A stretch of DNA of 64,000 nt from the NCBI RefSeq assembly GCF_024519315.1, contig NZ_JANIIC010000008.1:155258-219257 (forward strand), in the 5' to 3' direction. A program made the position numbers and the translations under genes. The notes below the pieces were generated by a model that worked only from the letters and a program-made list of their open reading frames with translations, was not told where the DNA came from and did no database searches. Shown one piece after another: positions 8,438-16,585 of this stretch. The DNA comes from Streptomyces malaysiensis subsp. samsunensis. GTDB taxonomy: Bacteria; Actinomycetota; Actinomycetes; Streptomycetales; Streptomycetaceae. Position 1 is the stretch's first letter. Each line of letters opens with the position of its first letter.

Positions 8438-9498
8438 CGGGACGCCCCCGCGGCGCCCGTGTCCCCGGCGGCCGTCGTCTCCGGTGCCGTCCCCGCGGAC
8501 GGTCCCGCCCCGGCGTCCGCCGCCTCCCGTATCCACACCGGCTCCCGCCGTTCCAGGAACGCCGTCATGCCCTCGCGGGCCTCCTCGGAGGCGAAGAGGC
8601 GGGCCGACAGCGCGGCCAGCGGTTCGCCGTCCCGGTCGAAGGCGCCCAGCACATCGGCGGTCACCAGCCGCTTGGACTCGGCCAGGCCCTGCGGGGAGCC
8701 CCGGCGCAGCCCGTCGAGGACGGGCGCCAGCGCCTCGTCCGCGTCGCCCTCCGGGTCCGCGATCGTCACCAGCCCTATCCGGGCCGCCTCGGCGGCGTCG
8801 AACCGCTCACCCGTCAGGTAGTAGCGGGCCGCCGCGCGCCGGTCCAGCCGGGGCAGCAGCGGTATCGAGATGACGGCCGGGGCGAGGCCGAGCCGCGCCT
8901 CGGTGAAGGCGAAGCTGGCGCCGCGCCCGGCCGCCGAGATGTCACAGGCTCCGAGCAGCCCGAGCCCACCGGCCCGCACATGCCCGGTGACCCGGGCGAC
9001 CACCGGCTTGGGCAGCTCCACGATCGACCGCAACAGCGCCACCAGGCCGGACGTCCCCGAAGCCGAGGGCGGTTCGCTCAGGTCCGCGCCCGCGCAGAAG
9101 GTGGTGCCGGTGTGCGTGAGCAGCACCGCCCGGACGCGGTCGTCCCGCCCGGCCGCCGCCAGCGCCTCGCGCAACTCGGCGACCAGGCGCGCCGAGAGGG
9201 CGTTGCGGTTGTGCGGCGAGTCCAGGGTGAGGGTGGCGATACCGCGCGCGAAGGTGGCCCGTACGAGCGGCAGAGGTGCGCGGAACGTGGGGTGCCCCTC
9301 GGTCGCGGGATCCCCGGTCGGCAGCCTCCCGGCGGAGCCTCCGCTCAGCGACCCCCCGGCGGTGGGCCCCCCGGTCGCGGAATCTCCGGTCGCCGGGACA
9401 TCGGTCTTACGGCCATCGGTCAGCGGGCAGTCTGTCGTGGGACCGTCTGTCGTGGGGCCGTCGGTCATGGGGCCGTCGGTCATGGGGCCGTCGGTCAT
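8434..9498 (-). CDS. enoyl-CoA hydratase/isomerase with repeat-built N-terminus
   Basis: The C-terminal 275 residues are a crotonase-fold protein: IATLTLDSPHNRNALS, the oxyanion-hole regions THTGTTFCAGADLSEPP and GHVRAGGLGLLGACDISAAG, then the helical tail. It would hydrate an enoyl-CoA in the operon's beta-oxidation-type pathway. The first 75 residues are not part of the family: they begin with near-identical pentapeptides (MTDGP three times, then TTDGP and variants) and run on as TGG/PSG-rich sequence. The DNA there is a 15-bp tandem repeat (about 9431-9505) that gives three consecutive in-frame ATG starts at 9498, 9483 and 9468. ATG 9498 overlaps the preceding stop by 4 bp, and the 3' end overlaps the TetR start by 4 bp. 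Confidence 0.88.
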   Translation of the reverse strand: MTDGPMTDGPMTDGPTTDGPTTDCPLTDGRKTDVPATGDSATGGPTAGGSLSGGSAGRLPTGDPATEGHPTFRAPLPLVRATFARGIATLTLDSPHNRNALSARLVAELREALAAAGRDDRVRAVLLTHTGTTFCAGADLSEPPSASGTSGLVALLRSIVELPKPVVARVTGHVRAGGLGLLGACDISAAGRGASFAFTEARLGLAPAVISIPLLPRLDRRAAARYYLTGERFDAAEAARIGLVTIADPEGDADEALAPVLDGLRRGSPQGLAESKRLVTADVLGAFDRDGEPLAALSARLFASEEAREGMTAFLERREPVWIREAADAGAGPSAGTAPETTAAGDTGAAGASR

Positions 9499-9505
9499 GG
9501 GGCGG
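9431..9505. repeat. 15-bp tandem repeat carrying three start codons
   Basis: Five units (cggtcatggggccgt or ctgtcgtggggccgt) plus a variant cover the junction of the acyl-CoA synthetase stop and the hydratase start. Three units supply an in-frame ATG, so the junction offers three tandem starts. Confidence 0.85.
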
Positions 9506-11078
9506 TCGAGCTCCTTTCCCTGGCGCGCAGTTCACGCCTGAGGATCTTGCCGGTGGCCGAGCGCGGCACGGCGTCCGTGAACTCCACACGCCGCACCTTC
9601 TTGTACGGGGCCACCTGCCCGGCAACGTACGCGATGAGGTCGTCCGCCGAGACCCGGGCCCCGGGCCTGGGCACCACATACGCCTTGGGGATCTCATTGC
9701 CCGCCCCGTCCGTCACCCCGATCACGGCGGCGTCGGCGACGGCCTCATGGGCGAGCAGTACGGCCTCCAGATCGGCCGGGGCGACCTGATAGCCCTTGTA
9801 CTTGATGAGCTCCTTCACCCGGTCCACCACATACAGCCAGCCGTCCGCGTCCACATGCCCGACATCGCCGGTGTGCAGCCAGCCCTCGGCGTCGATCAGC
9901 GCGTCGGTGTCCTCGGGGCGGCCCAGGTAGCCCTTCATCACCTGCGGTCCGCGGATGACGATCTCGCCGTCCTCGCCCACGGCCAGGTCCTCGCCGGTCT
10001 CCGGGTCCACGATGCGCATCTCGGTGCTCGGGAGGAGCTTTCCGACGGTCCCCGGCGGTGCGTTCTTCGCGTCGCGCGGCACCAGATGGCAGCCCGGTGA
10101 CAGCTCCGTCATCCCGAACGCCTGGAGCAGCGGCGGTACGCCGAGCCGCCGGGCGCACGCCTCCGCGAGCCGGGCGTCCAGCGGGGCCGCGGCGCTCAGC
10201 ACGTACCGCACCGACGACAGGTCATGGCCGTCCACCGCCGGGTGCTTGGCCAGCGCGAGCACGATCGGCGGGGCCACATAGAGCGCCTGGGCGCGGTGCT
10301 TCTCGATCGCGGCGAGGAAGGTGTCGAGTTCGAAGCGGGGCAGCACGATCACCGTGCCGCCGTTGCGGAGGGGTGCGTTCATGAGCGCCGTAAGGCCGTA
10401 GCTGTGGAAGAACGGCAGGACGGCCAGCACCCGCTCCCCCGGCCGGCTGGGCACCAGCGTCTCCACCTGCGCGAGGTTGGTGGCCACGCTGCGGTGGGTG
10501 AGCATCACGCCCTTGGGGGTGCCGGTGGTGCCGGAGGAGTACGGCAGCACCGCGATGTCCTCGGCCGGGTCGATCTCCACCACCGGCTCGGGCGCGGTGC
10601 TCCCCAGCATGGAGCGCAGCGAGCGATGGCCGCTCGCCTCGTCGCAGACGAAGATCTCCCGTATCCCGCCCGCCCGTTCGGCCGCCTGCCGGGCCACGCC
10701 CAGCAGCGCCGAGACGGTGATGACCCACGACGCGGCCGCGTCCCGCAGCTGCTTGGCGAACTCCTCCGGCGTCGCCAGCGGATGCACCGTGGTGACCGCG
10801 GCCCCGGTGCGGGTGGCGCCGTAGAACGCCGGCGGGTACATGATCGAGTTGGGGCTGTGCAGGGCCACCACATCGCCCTTGCGCACCCCCGCCTCGGCCA
10901 GCGCGGCCCCGATCCGGCGCGAGGCGCGGTCCAGCTCGGCATAGCTCAGGGCCGCCCCGGTCACGCCGTCCACCAGCGCGGCCAGATCGCCGAACTCCTC
11001 GGCCGCGCGGGCCAGTACGGCGTCGTGGATGGGCAGATCGACGGGCGGGACATCGGGATACTCGCTGCGCAGCACCAT
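9495..11078 (-). CDS. acyl-CoA synthetase, 4-coumarate-CoA ligase family
   Basis: This 527-residue adenylate-forming enzyme activates a carboxylic acid to its CoA thioester through an acyl-AMP intermediate. The ANL signature is complete: P-loop YSSGTTGTPKGVMLTHRS, the GMTELSPGCH region, GWLHTGDVGHVDADGWLYVV with DRVKELIKYKGYQVAPADLE, and the C-terminal catalytic lysine in PRSATGKILRRELR. Within the operon it is the likely entry enzyme for the acid substrate. ATG 11078 is preceded by GAGGGGAA at good spacing, while the ORF could extend to 11129. The stop overlaps the hydratase start by 4 bp. Confidence 0.93.
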   Translation of the reverse strand: MVLRSEYPDVPPVDLPIHDAVLARAAEEFGDLAALVDGVTGAALSYAELDRASRRIGAALAEAGVRKGDVVALHSPNSIMYPPAFYGATRTGAAVTTVHPLATPEEFAKQLRDAAASWVITVSALLGVARQAAERAGGIREIFVCDEASGHRSLRSMLGSTAPEPVVEIDPAEDIAVLPYSSGTTGTPKGVMLTHRSVATNLAQVETLVPSRPGERVLAVLPFFHSYGLTALMNAPLRNGGTVIVLPRFELDTFLAAIEKHRAQALYVAPPIVLALAKHPAVDGHDLSSVRYVLSAAAPLDARLAEACARRLGVPPLLQAFGMTELSPGCHLVPRDAKNAPPGTVGKLLPSTEMRIVDPETGEDLAVGEDGEIVIRGPQVMKGYLGRPEDTDALIDAEGWLHTGDVGHVDADGWLYVVDRVKELIKYKGYQVAPADLEAVLLAHEAVADAAVIGVTDGAGNEIPKAYVVPRPGARVSADDLIAYVAGQVAPYKKVRRVEFTDAVPRSATGKILRRELRARERSSTAP

Positions 11079-11164
11079 GGCCGTTCCCCTCAGCTCGATG
11101 GACCTACCTGTCCGTTCTGCCCCCTCCACGAGGTCCGTACGACCGCGGTGGGCCGGGCGCCCGC

Positions 11165-12325
11165 TCAGTACGACTTCGGCAGGCCCAGGGTCTGGTGGGA
11201 GACGTAGTTGAGGATCATCTCCCGGCTGACGGGGGCGATCCGGGCCACCCGGGCGGCCGTGATCAGCCGCGCCAGCCCGTACTCGGCGGTCAGGCCGTTG
11301 CCGCCGAGGGTGTGCACGGCCTGGTCCACCGCCTTCACCGCCGCCTCACCGGCCGCGTACTTGGCCATGTTGGCGGCCTCGCCCGCGCTCGCGTCATCGC
11401 CCGCGTCGTACAGGTACGCCGCCTTCGCCATCATCAGCCGGGCCAGCTCCAGCTCGATATGGGCCTGGGCAAGGGGGTGGGCCACCGCCTGGTGGGCGCC
11501 TATGGGCTCCTTCCACACCTGGCGGGTACGGGCGTAGTCCACGGCCTTGTCGAGCGCGTAGCGGCCCATCCCCAGCGCGAACGCCGCCGTCATGATGCGC
11601 TCCGGGTTGAGCCCCGCGAACAGCTGGAGCAGCCCGGCGTCCTCGTCGCCCACCAGCGCGTCGGCGGGCAGCCGCACATCGTCGATCACCAGCTCGAACT
11701 GCTTCTCCGCCGCGGACAGTTCCATGGGGATGTGGTGGTAAGAGAAGCCGTGGGTCTCGCGCGGGACGATGAACAGGCAGGGCTTGAGCTTCCCGGTCCT
11801 GGCGTCCTCGGTGCGGCCGACGACCAGGATCGCGTCCGCGGTGTCCACACCGGTGATGAAGACCTTACGGCCGTTGAGTATCCAGCCGCCGTCCTCCTCC
11901 CGGCGGGCGGTGGTGGTGATGCGGTGCGAATTGGACCCGGCGTCGGGCTCGGTGATGCCGAAGGCCATAGTGATGCTGCCGTCGGCCAGACCGGGCAGCC
12001 AGCGCTCCTTCTGCCCGGCGGTGCCGAACCGGGCGATGACGGTGCCGCAGATGGCGGGCGAGACGACCAGCATGAGCAGCGGGCAGCCCGCTGCGCCCAG
12101 CTCCTCCAGGACGATGGACAGCTCGGTGATGCCGCCGCCCCCGCCGCCGTACTCCTCGGGGAGGTTGACGCCGAGATAGCCCAGTTTGCCTGCCTCGGCC
12201 CACAGTTCGGGGATGCCCTCGCCCTCCTGCGGGCCGCCCGGGGCGTGCCCCTTGGCGAAGGACGACACCGCGGCGCGTAGCGCCACGCGCTCCGGGGTGT
12301 CCACCGGCGTGTGCGGGCTGGTCAT
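11165..12325 (-). CDS. acyl-CoA dehydrogenase
   Basis: This 386-residue FAD enzyme introduces the alpha-beta double bond into an acyl-CoA. The family order is intact: N-terminal helical domain, the FAD-contact strand AFGITEPDAGSNSHRITTTA, the middle beta domain with WILNGRKVFITGVDTAD, and the C-terminal helical domain with YARTRQVWKEPIGAHQAVAH and HTLGGNGLTAEYGLAR. The catalytic base position in this subfamily cannot be assigned with certainty by eye. GGGAGGAG lies 7 nt before ATG 12325. It sits 85 bp after the biotin-carboxylase gene and 86 bp before the synthetase gene. Confidence 0.94.
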   Translation of the reverse strand: MTSPHTPVDTPERVALRAAVSSFAKGHAPGGPQEGEGIPELWAEAGKLGYLGVNLPEEYGGGGGGITELSIVLEELGAAGCPLLMLVVSPAICGTVIARFGTAGQKERWLPGLADGSITMAFGITEPDAGSNSHRITTTARREEDGGWILNGRKVFITGVDTADAILVVGRTEDARTGKLKPCLFIVPRETHGFSYHHIPMELSAAEKQFELVIDDVRLPADALVGDEDAGLLQLFAGLNPERIMTAAFALGMGRYALDKAVDYARTRQVWKEPIGAHQAVAHPLAQAHIELELARLMMAKAAYLYDAGDDASAGEAANMAKYAAGEAAVKAVDQAVHTLGGNGLTAEYGLARLITAARVARIAPVSREMILNYVSHQTLGLPKSY

Positions 12326-12410
12326 GGACGGCTCCTCCCACTTGCGATGCGTTGCGCGGGCCGCGCTGTGCCGCGCGGCCCGGACGGTCCGTGCGATGTG
12401 CGGGACTTCG

Positions 12411-14483
12411 TCACTCCTCCGCCGTCACGACGGCGAGCAGGGCTCCGACCTCGACCTGGTGGCCGGGGGTGGCGTGCAGGGCGGTGAGCACCCCGGCGGC
12501 GGGCGCCGTGACGCGGTGCTCCATCTTCATGGCCTCCAGCCACAGCAGAGGCTGCCCGGCCTCGACCCGGTCCCCGGCCTTCACCCCGGCGACCCGGACC
12601 ACGGTGCCCGGCATGGGCGCCAGGAGAGAGCCCGGTTCGGTGCGGGCGGTGGGGTCGGGGAAGCGGGGCAGCGCGGTGAACACATGGCAGCCCTGGGGCG
12701 TGTCGACATAGCGGCGGTCCCCATAGGCCGTCACCTCGAACGTCCGCCGGACCCCGGCCACATCGAGGACGACCCGCGCCGGGGTGGCGGCCTGCCCGGG
12801 GTCGGCGCCCGGTCCCGGGCCGGTGACCGGCCGCGGCCCGGCACCCGGCTTGGGCTCGGCACCCAGCGTCGGCTCAGTGCCCCGCCGCGCCGCAGTGCCC
12901 CGCCGCGCCGCAGTGCCCCGCCCCGGCTCGGCGCTCAGCAGCCGGACCTCGGGGAAGTCCTCCGCGAGCAGCCCGTCGCGGGTGAGGCGGTAGCGCACCT
13001 CGTGCTCCGTGCCGTCCGGTTCGGCGCGGTAGCTCCTCAGCTGCGGCTGGGAGGGCACATTGCGCCAGCCGCCCAGCCGCCCGGCCACCGTCGTGGTCGC
13101 GGGCCGCCGCGCCGCGTCGGCCAGGGCGGCGGCGAGGGCGGCGAGCCGGGCCGCCTCGTCGTCATCGGAGGCGGCGGCGGTGAGTTCGGGCAGATGGCGT
13201 TCGAGGAAGCCGGTGTCCATACGGGCGGCCTCGAACTCCGGGTGGCGCAGGGCCCGTACGAGCAGCTCCCGATTGGTCACCGGGCCGTGGATCCGGGCCC
13301 GCTCCAGCCCATGGGCGAGCCGCCGCACGGCCTCGGCCCGGGTGGGGGCGACCGCGATGACCTTGGCCAGCATCGGGTCGTAGTGGACGCCGATCGCGTC
13401 CCCGTCGGCCGGCCCCGCGTCGACCCGCAGCCCGGCGACCTCCAGACGGTGCAGGACGCCCGTCTGCGGCCGCCAGTCGCGCGCCGGGTCCTCGGCGTAC
13501 AGCCGCGCCTCCACGGCGTGCCCACGGGCCGCCGGGGGCTCCGGGTCGAGGGGCTCCCCCTCGGCAATCCGCAGCTGGAGCGCCACCAGGTCCAGGCCGT
13601 GGATCTCCTCGGTGACCGGATGCTCGACCTGGAGGCGGGTGTTCATCTCCAGGAAGTACGCCCGCCCCGCGGGCGAGACCAGGAACTCCACCGTGCCCGC
13701 GCCCTCGTAGCCGATGGCGTGCGCCGCGTTCGCCGCCGACTCGGCCAGGGTCCGCCGCAGTTCCCCGTCCAGCCCGGGGGCCGGGGCCTCCTCGATGACC
13801 TTCTGGTGGCGGCGCTGGAGTGAGCAGTCGCGGGTGCCGAGCGTCCATACGGTGCCGTGGGTGTCGGCGAGCACCTGGACCTCGACATGGCGGGCGCCCT
13901 CCATATAGGGCTCCACGAAGATCTCACCGTCGCCGAAGGCGGAGGCCGCCTCGGCGCGGGCGGAGTCGAGTTCGGCAGGAAGCGCGTCGAGTTCGCGGAC
14001 CACCCGCATACCACGACCGCCGCCGCCCGCCGCCGCCTTGACCAGCACGGGCAGATCACCGGCGGTGACCTCGGCCGGGTCGATCGGATCGAGCAGCGGT
14101 ACGCCCGCCTTGCGCATGATCTCCTTGGCGCGGGTCTTGGAGGCCATGGCCTCCATCGCCTCGGGCGGCGGCCCCACCCACACCAGCCCCGCACCCCTTA
14201 CGGCGCGCGCGAAGTCGGCGTGCTCGGAGAGGAAGCCATAGCCGGGATGGACGGCGTCGGCCCCGGCGGCCAGGGCGGCCTCGACGAGGAGATCACCGCG
14301 CAGATAGGTGTCGGCCGGGGCGTCGCCCGGCAGCCTTACGGCGGCGTCGGCCTCGCCCGCGTGGGGCGCGCCGGCGTCCGCGTCGGAGTGCACCGCGACG
14401 GTGGCGATGCCGAGGTCACGGCAGGTGCGGAAGACACGCCGCGCTATCTCGGCGCGGTTGGCGACCAGGAGGGAACGGATCAC
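12411..14483 (-). CDS. acyl-CoA carboxylase alpha subunit (biotin carboxylase + BCCP)
   Basis: This 690-residue subunit carboxylates its own biotin with ATP and bicarbonate. Domains in order are biotin carboxylase (SLLVANRAEIARRVFRTC; PVLVKAAAGGGGRGMRVV; FLEMNTRLQVEHPVTEE), a linking BT region, and a biotin carrier ending with EAMKMEHRVTAP, whose lysine carries biotin. The linker between BT and BCCP holds an insertion built of 18-bp repeats (GTAARRGTAARRG, DNA 12877-12925) and Pro/Gly-rich sequence. I chose GTG 14483 (VIRSLLVANR), with AGGAA just upstream; the GTG at 14495 is in frame but would bury the ribosome site. It pairs with the carboxyltransferase upstream, from which it is separated by a triplicated 109-bp spacer. 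Confidence 0.94.
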   Translation of the reverse strand: MIRSLLVANRAEIARRVFRTCRDLGIATVAVHSDADAGAPHAGEADAAVRLPGDAPADTYLRGDLLVEAALAAGADAVHPGYGFLSEHADFARAVRGAGLVWVGPPPEAMEAMASKTRAKEIMRKAGVPLLDPIDPAEVTAGDLPVLVKAAAGGGGRGMRVVRELDALPAELDSARAEAASAFGDGEIFVEPYMEGARHVEVQVLADTHGTVWTLGTRDCSLQRRHQKVIEEAPAPGLDGELRRTLAESAANAAHAIGYEGAGTVEFLVSPAGRAYFLEMNTRLQVEHPVTEEIHGLDLVALQLRIAEGEPLDPEPPAARGHAVEARLYAEDPARDWRPQTGVLHRLEVAGLRVDAGPADGDAIGVHYDPMLAKVIAVAPTRAEAVRRLAHGLERARIHGPVTNRELLVRALRHPEFEAARMDTGFLERHLPELTAAASDDDEAARLAALAAALADAARRPATTTVAGRLGGWRNVPSQPQLRSYRAEPDGTEHEVRYRLTRDGLLAEDFPEVRLLSAEPGRGTAARRGTAARRGTEPTLGAEPKPGAGPRPVTGPGPGADPGQAATPARVVLDVAGVRRTFEVTAYGDRRYVDTPQGCHVFTALPRFPDPTARTEPGSLLAPMPGTVVRVAGVKAGDRVEAGQPLLWLEAMKMEHRVTAPAAGVLTALHATPGHQVEVGALLAVVTAEE

Positions 14484-14484
14484 G

Positions 14485-14842
14485 GGGTTCCTCACTCACA
14501 TCCGGAAGACGCCGAAGCGAAACCACCGCACACGACCCGCACCAACGCGGTGTGCGAGGCGAGCGAACAGGCGGACACACGGACACAGCTCACGGGTTCC
14601 TCACTCACATCCGAAAGACGCCGAAGCGAAACCACCGCACACGACCCGCACCAACACGGCGCGCGAGACGAGCGAACAGGCGGACACACAGACACAGCTC
14701 ACGGGTTCCTCACTCACATCCGAAAGACACCGAAGCGAAACCACCGCACACGACCCGCACCAACACGGCGCGCGAGACGAGCGAACAGGCGGACACACAG
14801 ACACAGCTCACGGGTTCCTCACTCACATCCGAAAGACACCGA
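14485..14842. repeat. three 109-bp tandem repeats at the carboxyltransferase/biotin-carboxylase junction
   Basis: Units start at 14485, 14594 and 14703, and a fourth partial unit from 14812 merges with the end of the carboxyltransferase coding sequence. Each unit resembles the carboxyltransferase 3' end (revcomp ...TTCGGTGTCTTTCGGATG TGA) and carries GTGAGGAACCCGTG, i.e. stop, ribosome site and GTG start. The copy next to the biotin-carboxylase gene has diverged most. Confidence 0.95.
14710..14811 (-). CDS. possible 33-residue Cys-rich peptide (first of three in the repeats)
   Basis: Reading each 109-bp unit on the minus strand gives GTG, 33 codons and TGA: here 14710-14811, with sister readings at 14601-14702 and 14492-14593. 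The peptide begins VSCVCVSACSLVSRAV and has five cysteines. Each is preceded by GAGGAA at usable spacing, and each stop lies 7-8 nt before the next start, the last one before the carboxylase GTG. Differences between copies are largely amino-acid changing (for example C to R), which argues against selection on the peptide. I see no known family; translation is possible but unproven. Confidence 0.25.
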   Translation of the reverse strand: MSCVCVSACSLVSRAVLVRVVCGGFASVSFGCE

Positions 14843-16421
14843 AGCCACCGCGCGCGCCCTCGACCGGCGCGGTGTGCAGGGCGGACAGACACAGGCCGAG
14901 CACGGTGCGGGTGTCGCGGGGGTCGATGACGCCGTCGTCGTAGAGCCGCCCGGAGAGGAAGAGCGGCAGCGACTCGGACTCGATCTGCTGCTCCACCATG
15001 GCGCGCAGCGCCGCATCGGCCTCCTCGTCGTACGGCTGCCCCTTGGCGGCCGCCGACTGCCGGGCGACGATCGACATCACCCCGGCGAGCTGCTGCGGGC
15101 CCATCACGGCCGATTTGGCGCTGGGCCAGGCGAAGAGGAAGCGGGGGTCGTACGCCCGGCCGCACATCCCGTAGTGACCGGCGCCGTACGAGGCGCCGAT
15201 GAGCACGGACAGATGCGGGACGCGGGAGTTGGAGACCGCGTTGATCATCATGGCGCCGTGCTTGATGATCCCGCCCTGCTCGTAGTCGCGGCCGACCATG
15301 TAGCCGGTGGTGTTGTGCAGGAAGAGCAGCGGGATGTCGCGCTGGTTGGCCAGCTGGATGAACTGCGCGGCCTTCTGGGACTCCTCGCTGAACAGCACCC
15401 CCTGGGCGTTGGCGAGTATGCCGATCGGATAGCCGTGCAGCGCGGCCCAGCCGGTGGCCAGGCTGCGCCCGTACAGCGGCTTGAACTCGCCGAAGTCCGA
15501 ACCGTCCACGATCCGGGCGATCACCTCGCGTGGATCGAAGGGGATCTTGAGATCGCCGGGGACGATGCCGAGCAGCTCCTCGGCGTCGTACTTCGGCGGC
15601 TCGGCGGGCCCCGGATCGGGGTGCGCCTTGCGCCAGTTGAGGCGGGCGACGACCTGGCGGGCCTGGCGCAGCGCGTCGGCCTCGTCGGCGGCGAAGTAGT
15701 CGGCGAGGCCGGAGGTGCGGGCGTGCATCTCGGCGCCGCCCAGCGATTCGTCGTCGCTCTCCTCGCCGGTGGCCATCTTCACCAGCGGCGGACCGCCCAG
15801 GAAGACCTTGGAGCGCTCCTTGACCATGATCACGTGGTCGGACATCCCGGGGATGTACGCGCCTCCGGCGGTGGAGTTGCCGAAGACCACGGCGATCGTG
15901 GGGATTCCGGCGGCGGACAGCCTGGTCAGATCGCGGAACATCGCCCCGCCGGGGATGAAGATCTCCTTCTGGGACGGGAGATCGGCGCCGCCGGACTCGA
16001 CCAGGCTGACCAGCGGAAGCCGATTGGCGCGGGCGATCTCATGGGCGCGCAGCGACTTCTTGAGCGTCCAGGGGTTGCTGGCCCCGCCGCGTACGGTCGG
16101 GTCGTTGGCGCTGATCAGGCACTCCACACCGGAGATCACCCCGATCCCGGTGACGACCGAGGCCCCCACCGGATAGTCGCTGCCCCAGGCGGCCAGCGGC
16201 GACAGCTCCAGGAAGGGGGTGTCGGGGTCCAGCAGCATCTCGATCCGCTCGCGGACCAGCAGCTTGCCGCGCTTGCGATGGCGCTGGACGTATTTCTCAC
16301 CGCCCCCGGCGAGCGCCTTGGCGTGCTCCCCCTCCAACTCGGCGAGCTTGGCGAGCATCGCTTCCCGATGGGCCGTGTGGTCGGCGCCGGCGGGGTCGAG
16401 CGCGGACGCGAGCACGGTCAC
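14823..16421 (-). CDS. acyl-CoA carboxylase beta subunit (carboxyltransferase, MCC/GCC type)
   Basis: This 532-residue subunit transfers the carboxyl group from biotin to the acyl-CoA. It has the two crotonase-like halves of the family: LSPLAAWGSDYPVGASVVTG, ECLISANDPTVRGGASNPWT, VESGGADLPSQKEIFIPGG and VVFGNSTAGGAYIPGMSDH in the first, then IGILANAQGVLFSEESQKAA and LFLHNTTGYMVGRDYEQGGI in the second. These resemble methylcrotonyl- or geranyl-CoA carboxylase beta chains rather than acetyl/propionyl types, and the AtuA neighbour supports that. GTG 16421 has GGAGGT 6-7 nt upstream, inside a degenerate copy of the atuA 3' end. Confidence 0.92.
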   Translation of the reverse strand: MTVLASALDPAGADHTAHREAMLAKLAELEGEHAKALAGGGEKYVQRHRKRGKLLVRERIEMLLDPDTPFLELSPLAAWGSDYPVGASVVTGIGVISGVECLISANDPTVRGGASNPWTLKKSLRAHEIARANRLPLVSLVESGGADLPSQKEIFIPGGAMFRDLTRLSAAGIPTIAVVFGNSTAGGAYIPGMSDHVIMVKERSKVFLGGPPLVKMATGEESDDESLGGAEMHARTSGLADYFAADEADALRQARQVVARLNWRKAHPDPGPAEPPKYDAEELLGIVPGDLKIPFDPREVIARIVDGSDFGEFKPLYGRSLATGWAALHGYPIGILANAQGVLFSEESQKAAQFIQLANQRDIPLLFLHNTTGYMVGRDYEQGGIIKHGAMMINAVSNSRVPHLSVLIGASYGAGHYGMCGRAYDPRFLFAWPSAKSAVMGPQQLAGVMSIVARQSAAAKGQPYDEEADAALRAMVEQQIESESLPLFLSGRLYDDGVIDPRDTRTVLGLCLSALHTAPVEGARGGFGVFRM

Positions 16422-16585
16422 CGCGATACCTCCGGTATGTCCAGGCGGCGAGAGGGCGGCCCATCGCCGACGGCTGCGGCCGGGAGGCCGGAACGGGGGG
16501 TCAAAGCAGTACCTCCGGTATGTCCAGATGGCGTGAGCGCAGCCATTCGCCGACGGCCTTGGCCTGGGGGTCGAAACGGGCCTGC
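16421..16585. repeat. degenerate direct duplication of the atuA 3' end (about 80 bp)
   Basis: The block acctccggtatgtccag occurs at about 16427-16443 in the spacer and at about 16508-16524 inside the atuA end. Flanking sequence aligns too (catcgccgacggc versus cattcgccgacggc). The spacer copy provides the GGAGGT ribosome site of the carboxyltransferase gene. Confidence 0.75.

Noticed and set aside
14485..14842. Small epsilon (AccE-like) subunit of the acyl-CoA carboxylase
   Set aside because: The mini-ORFs are only 33 residues, Cys-rich and repeated; they do not resemble epsilon subunits.
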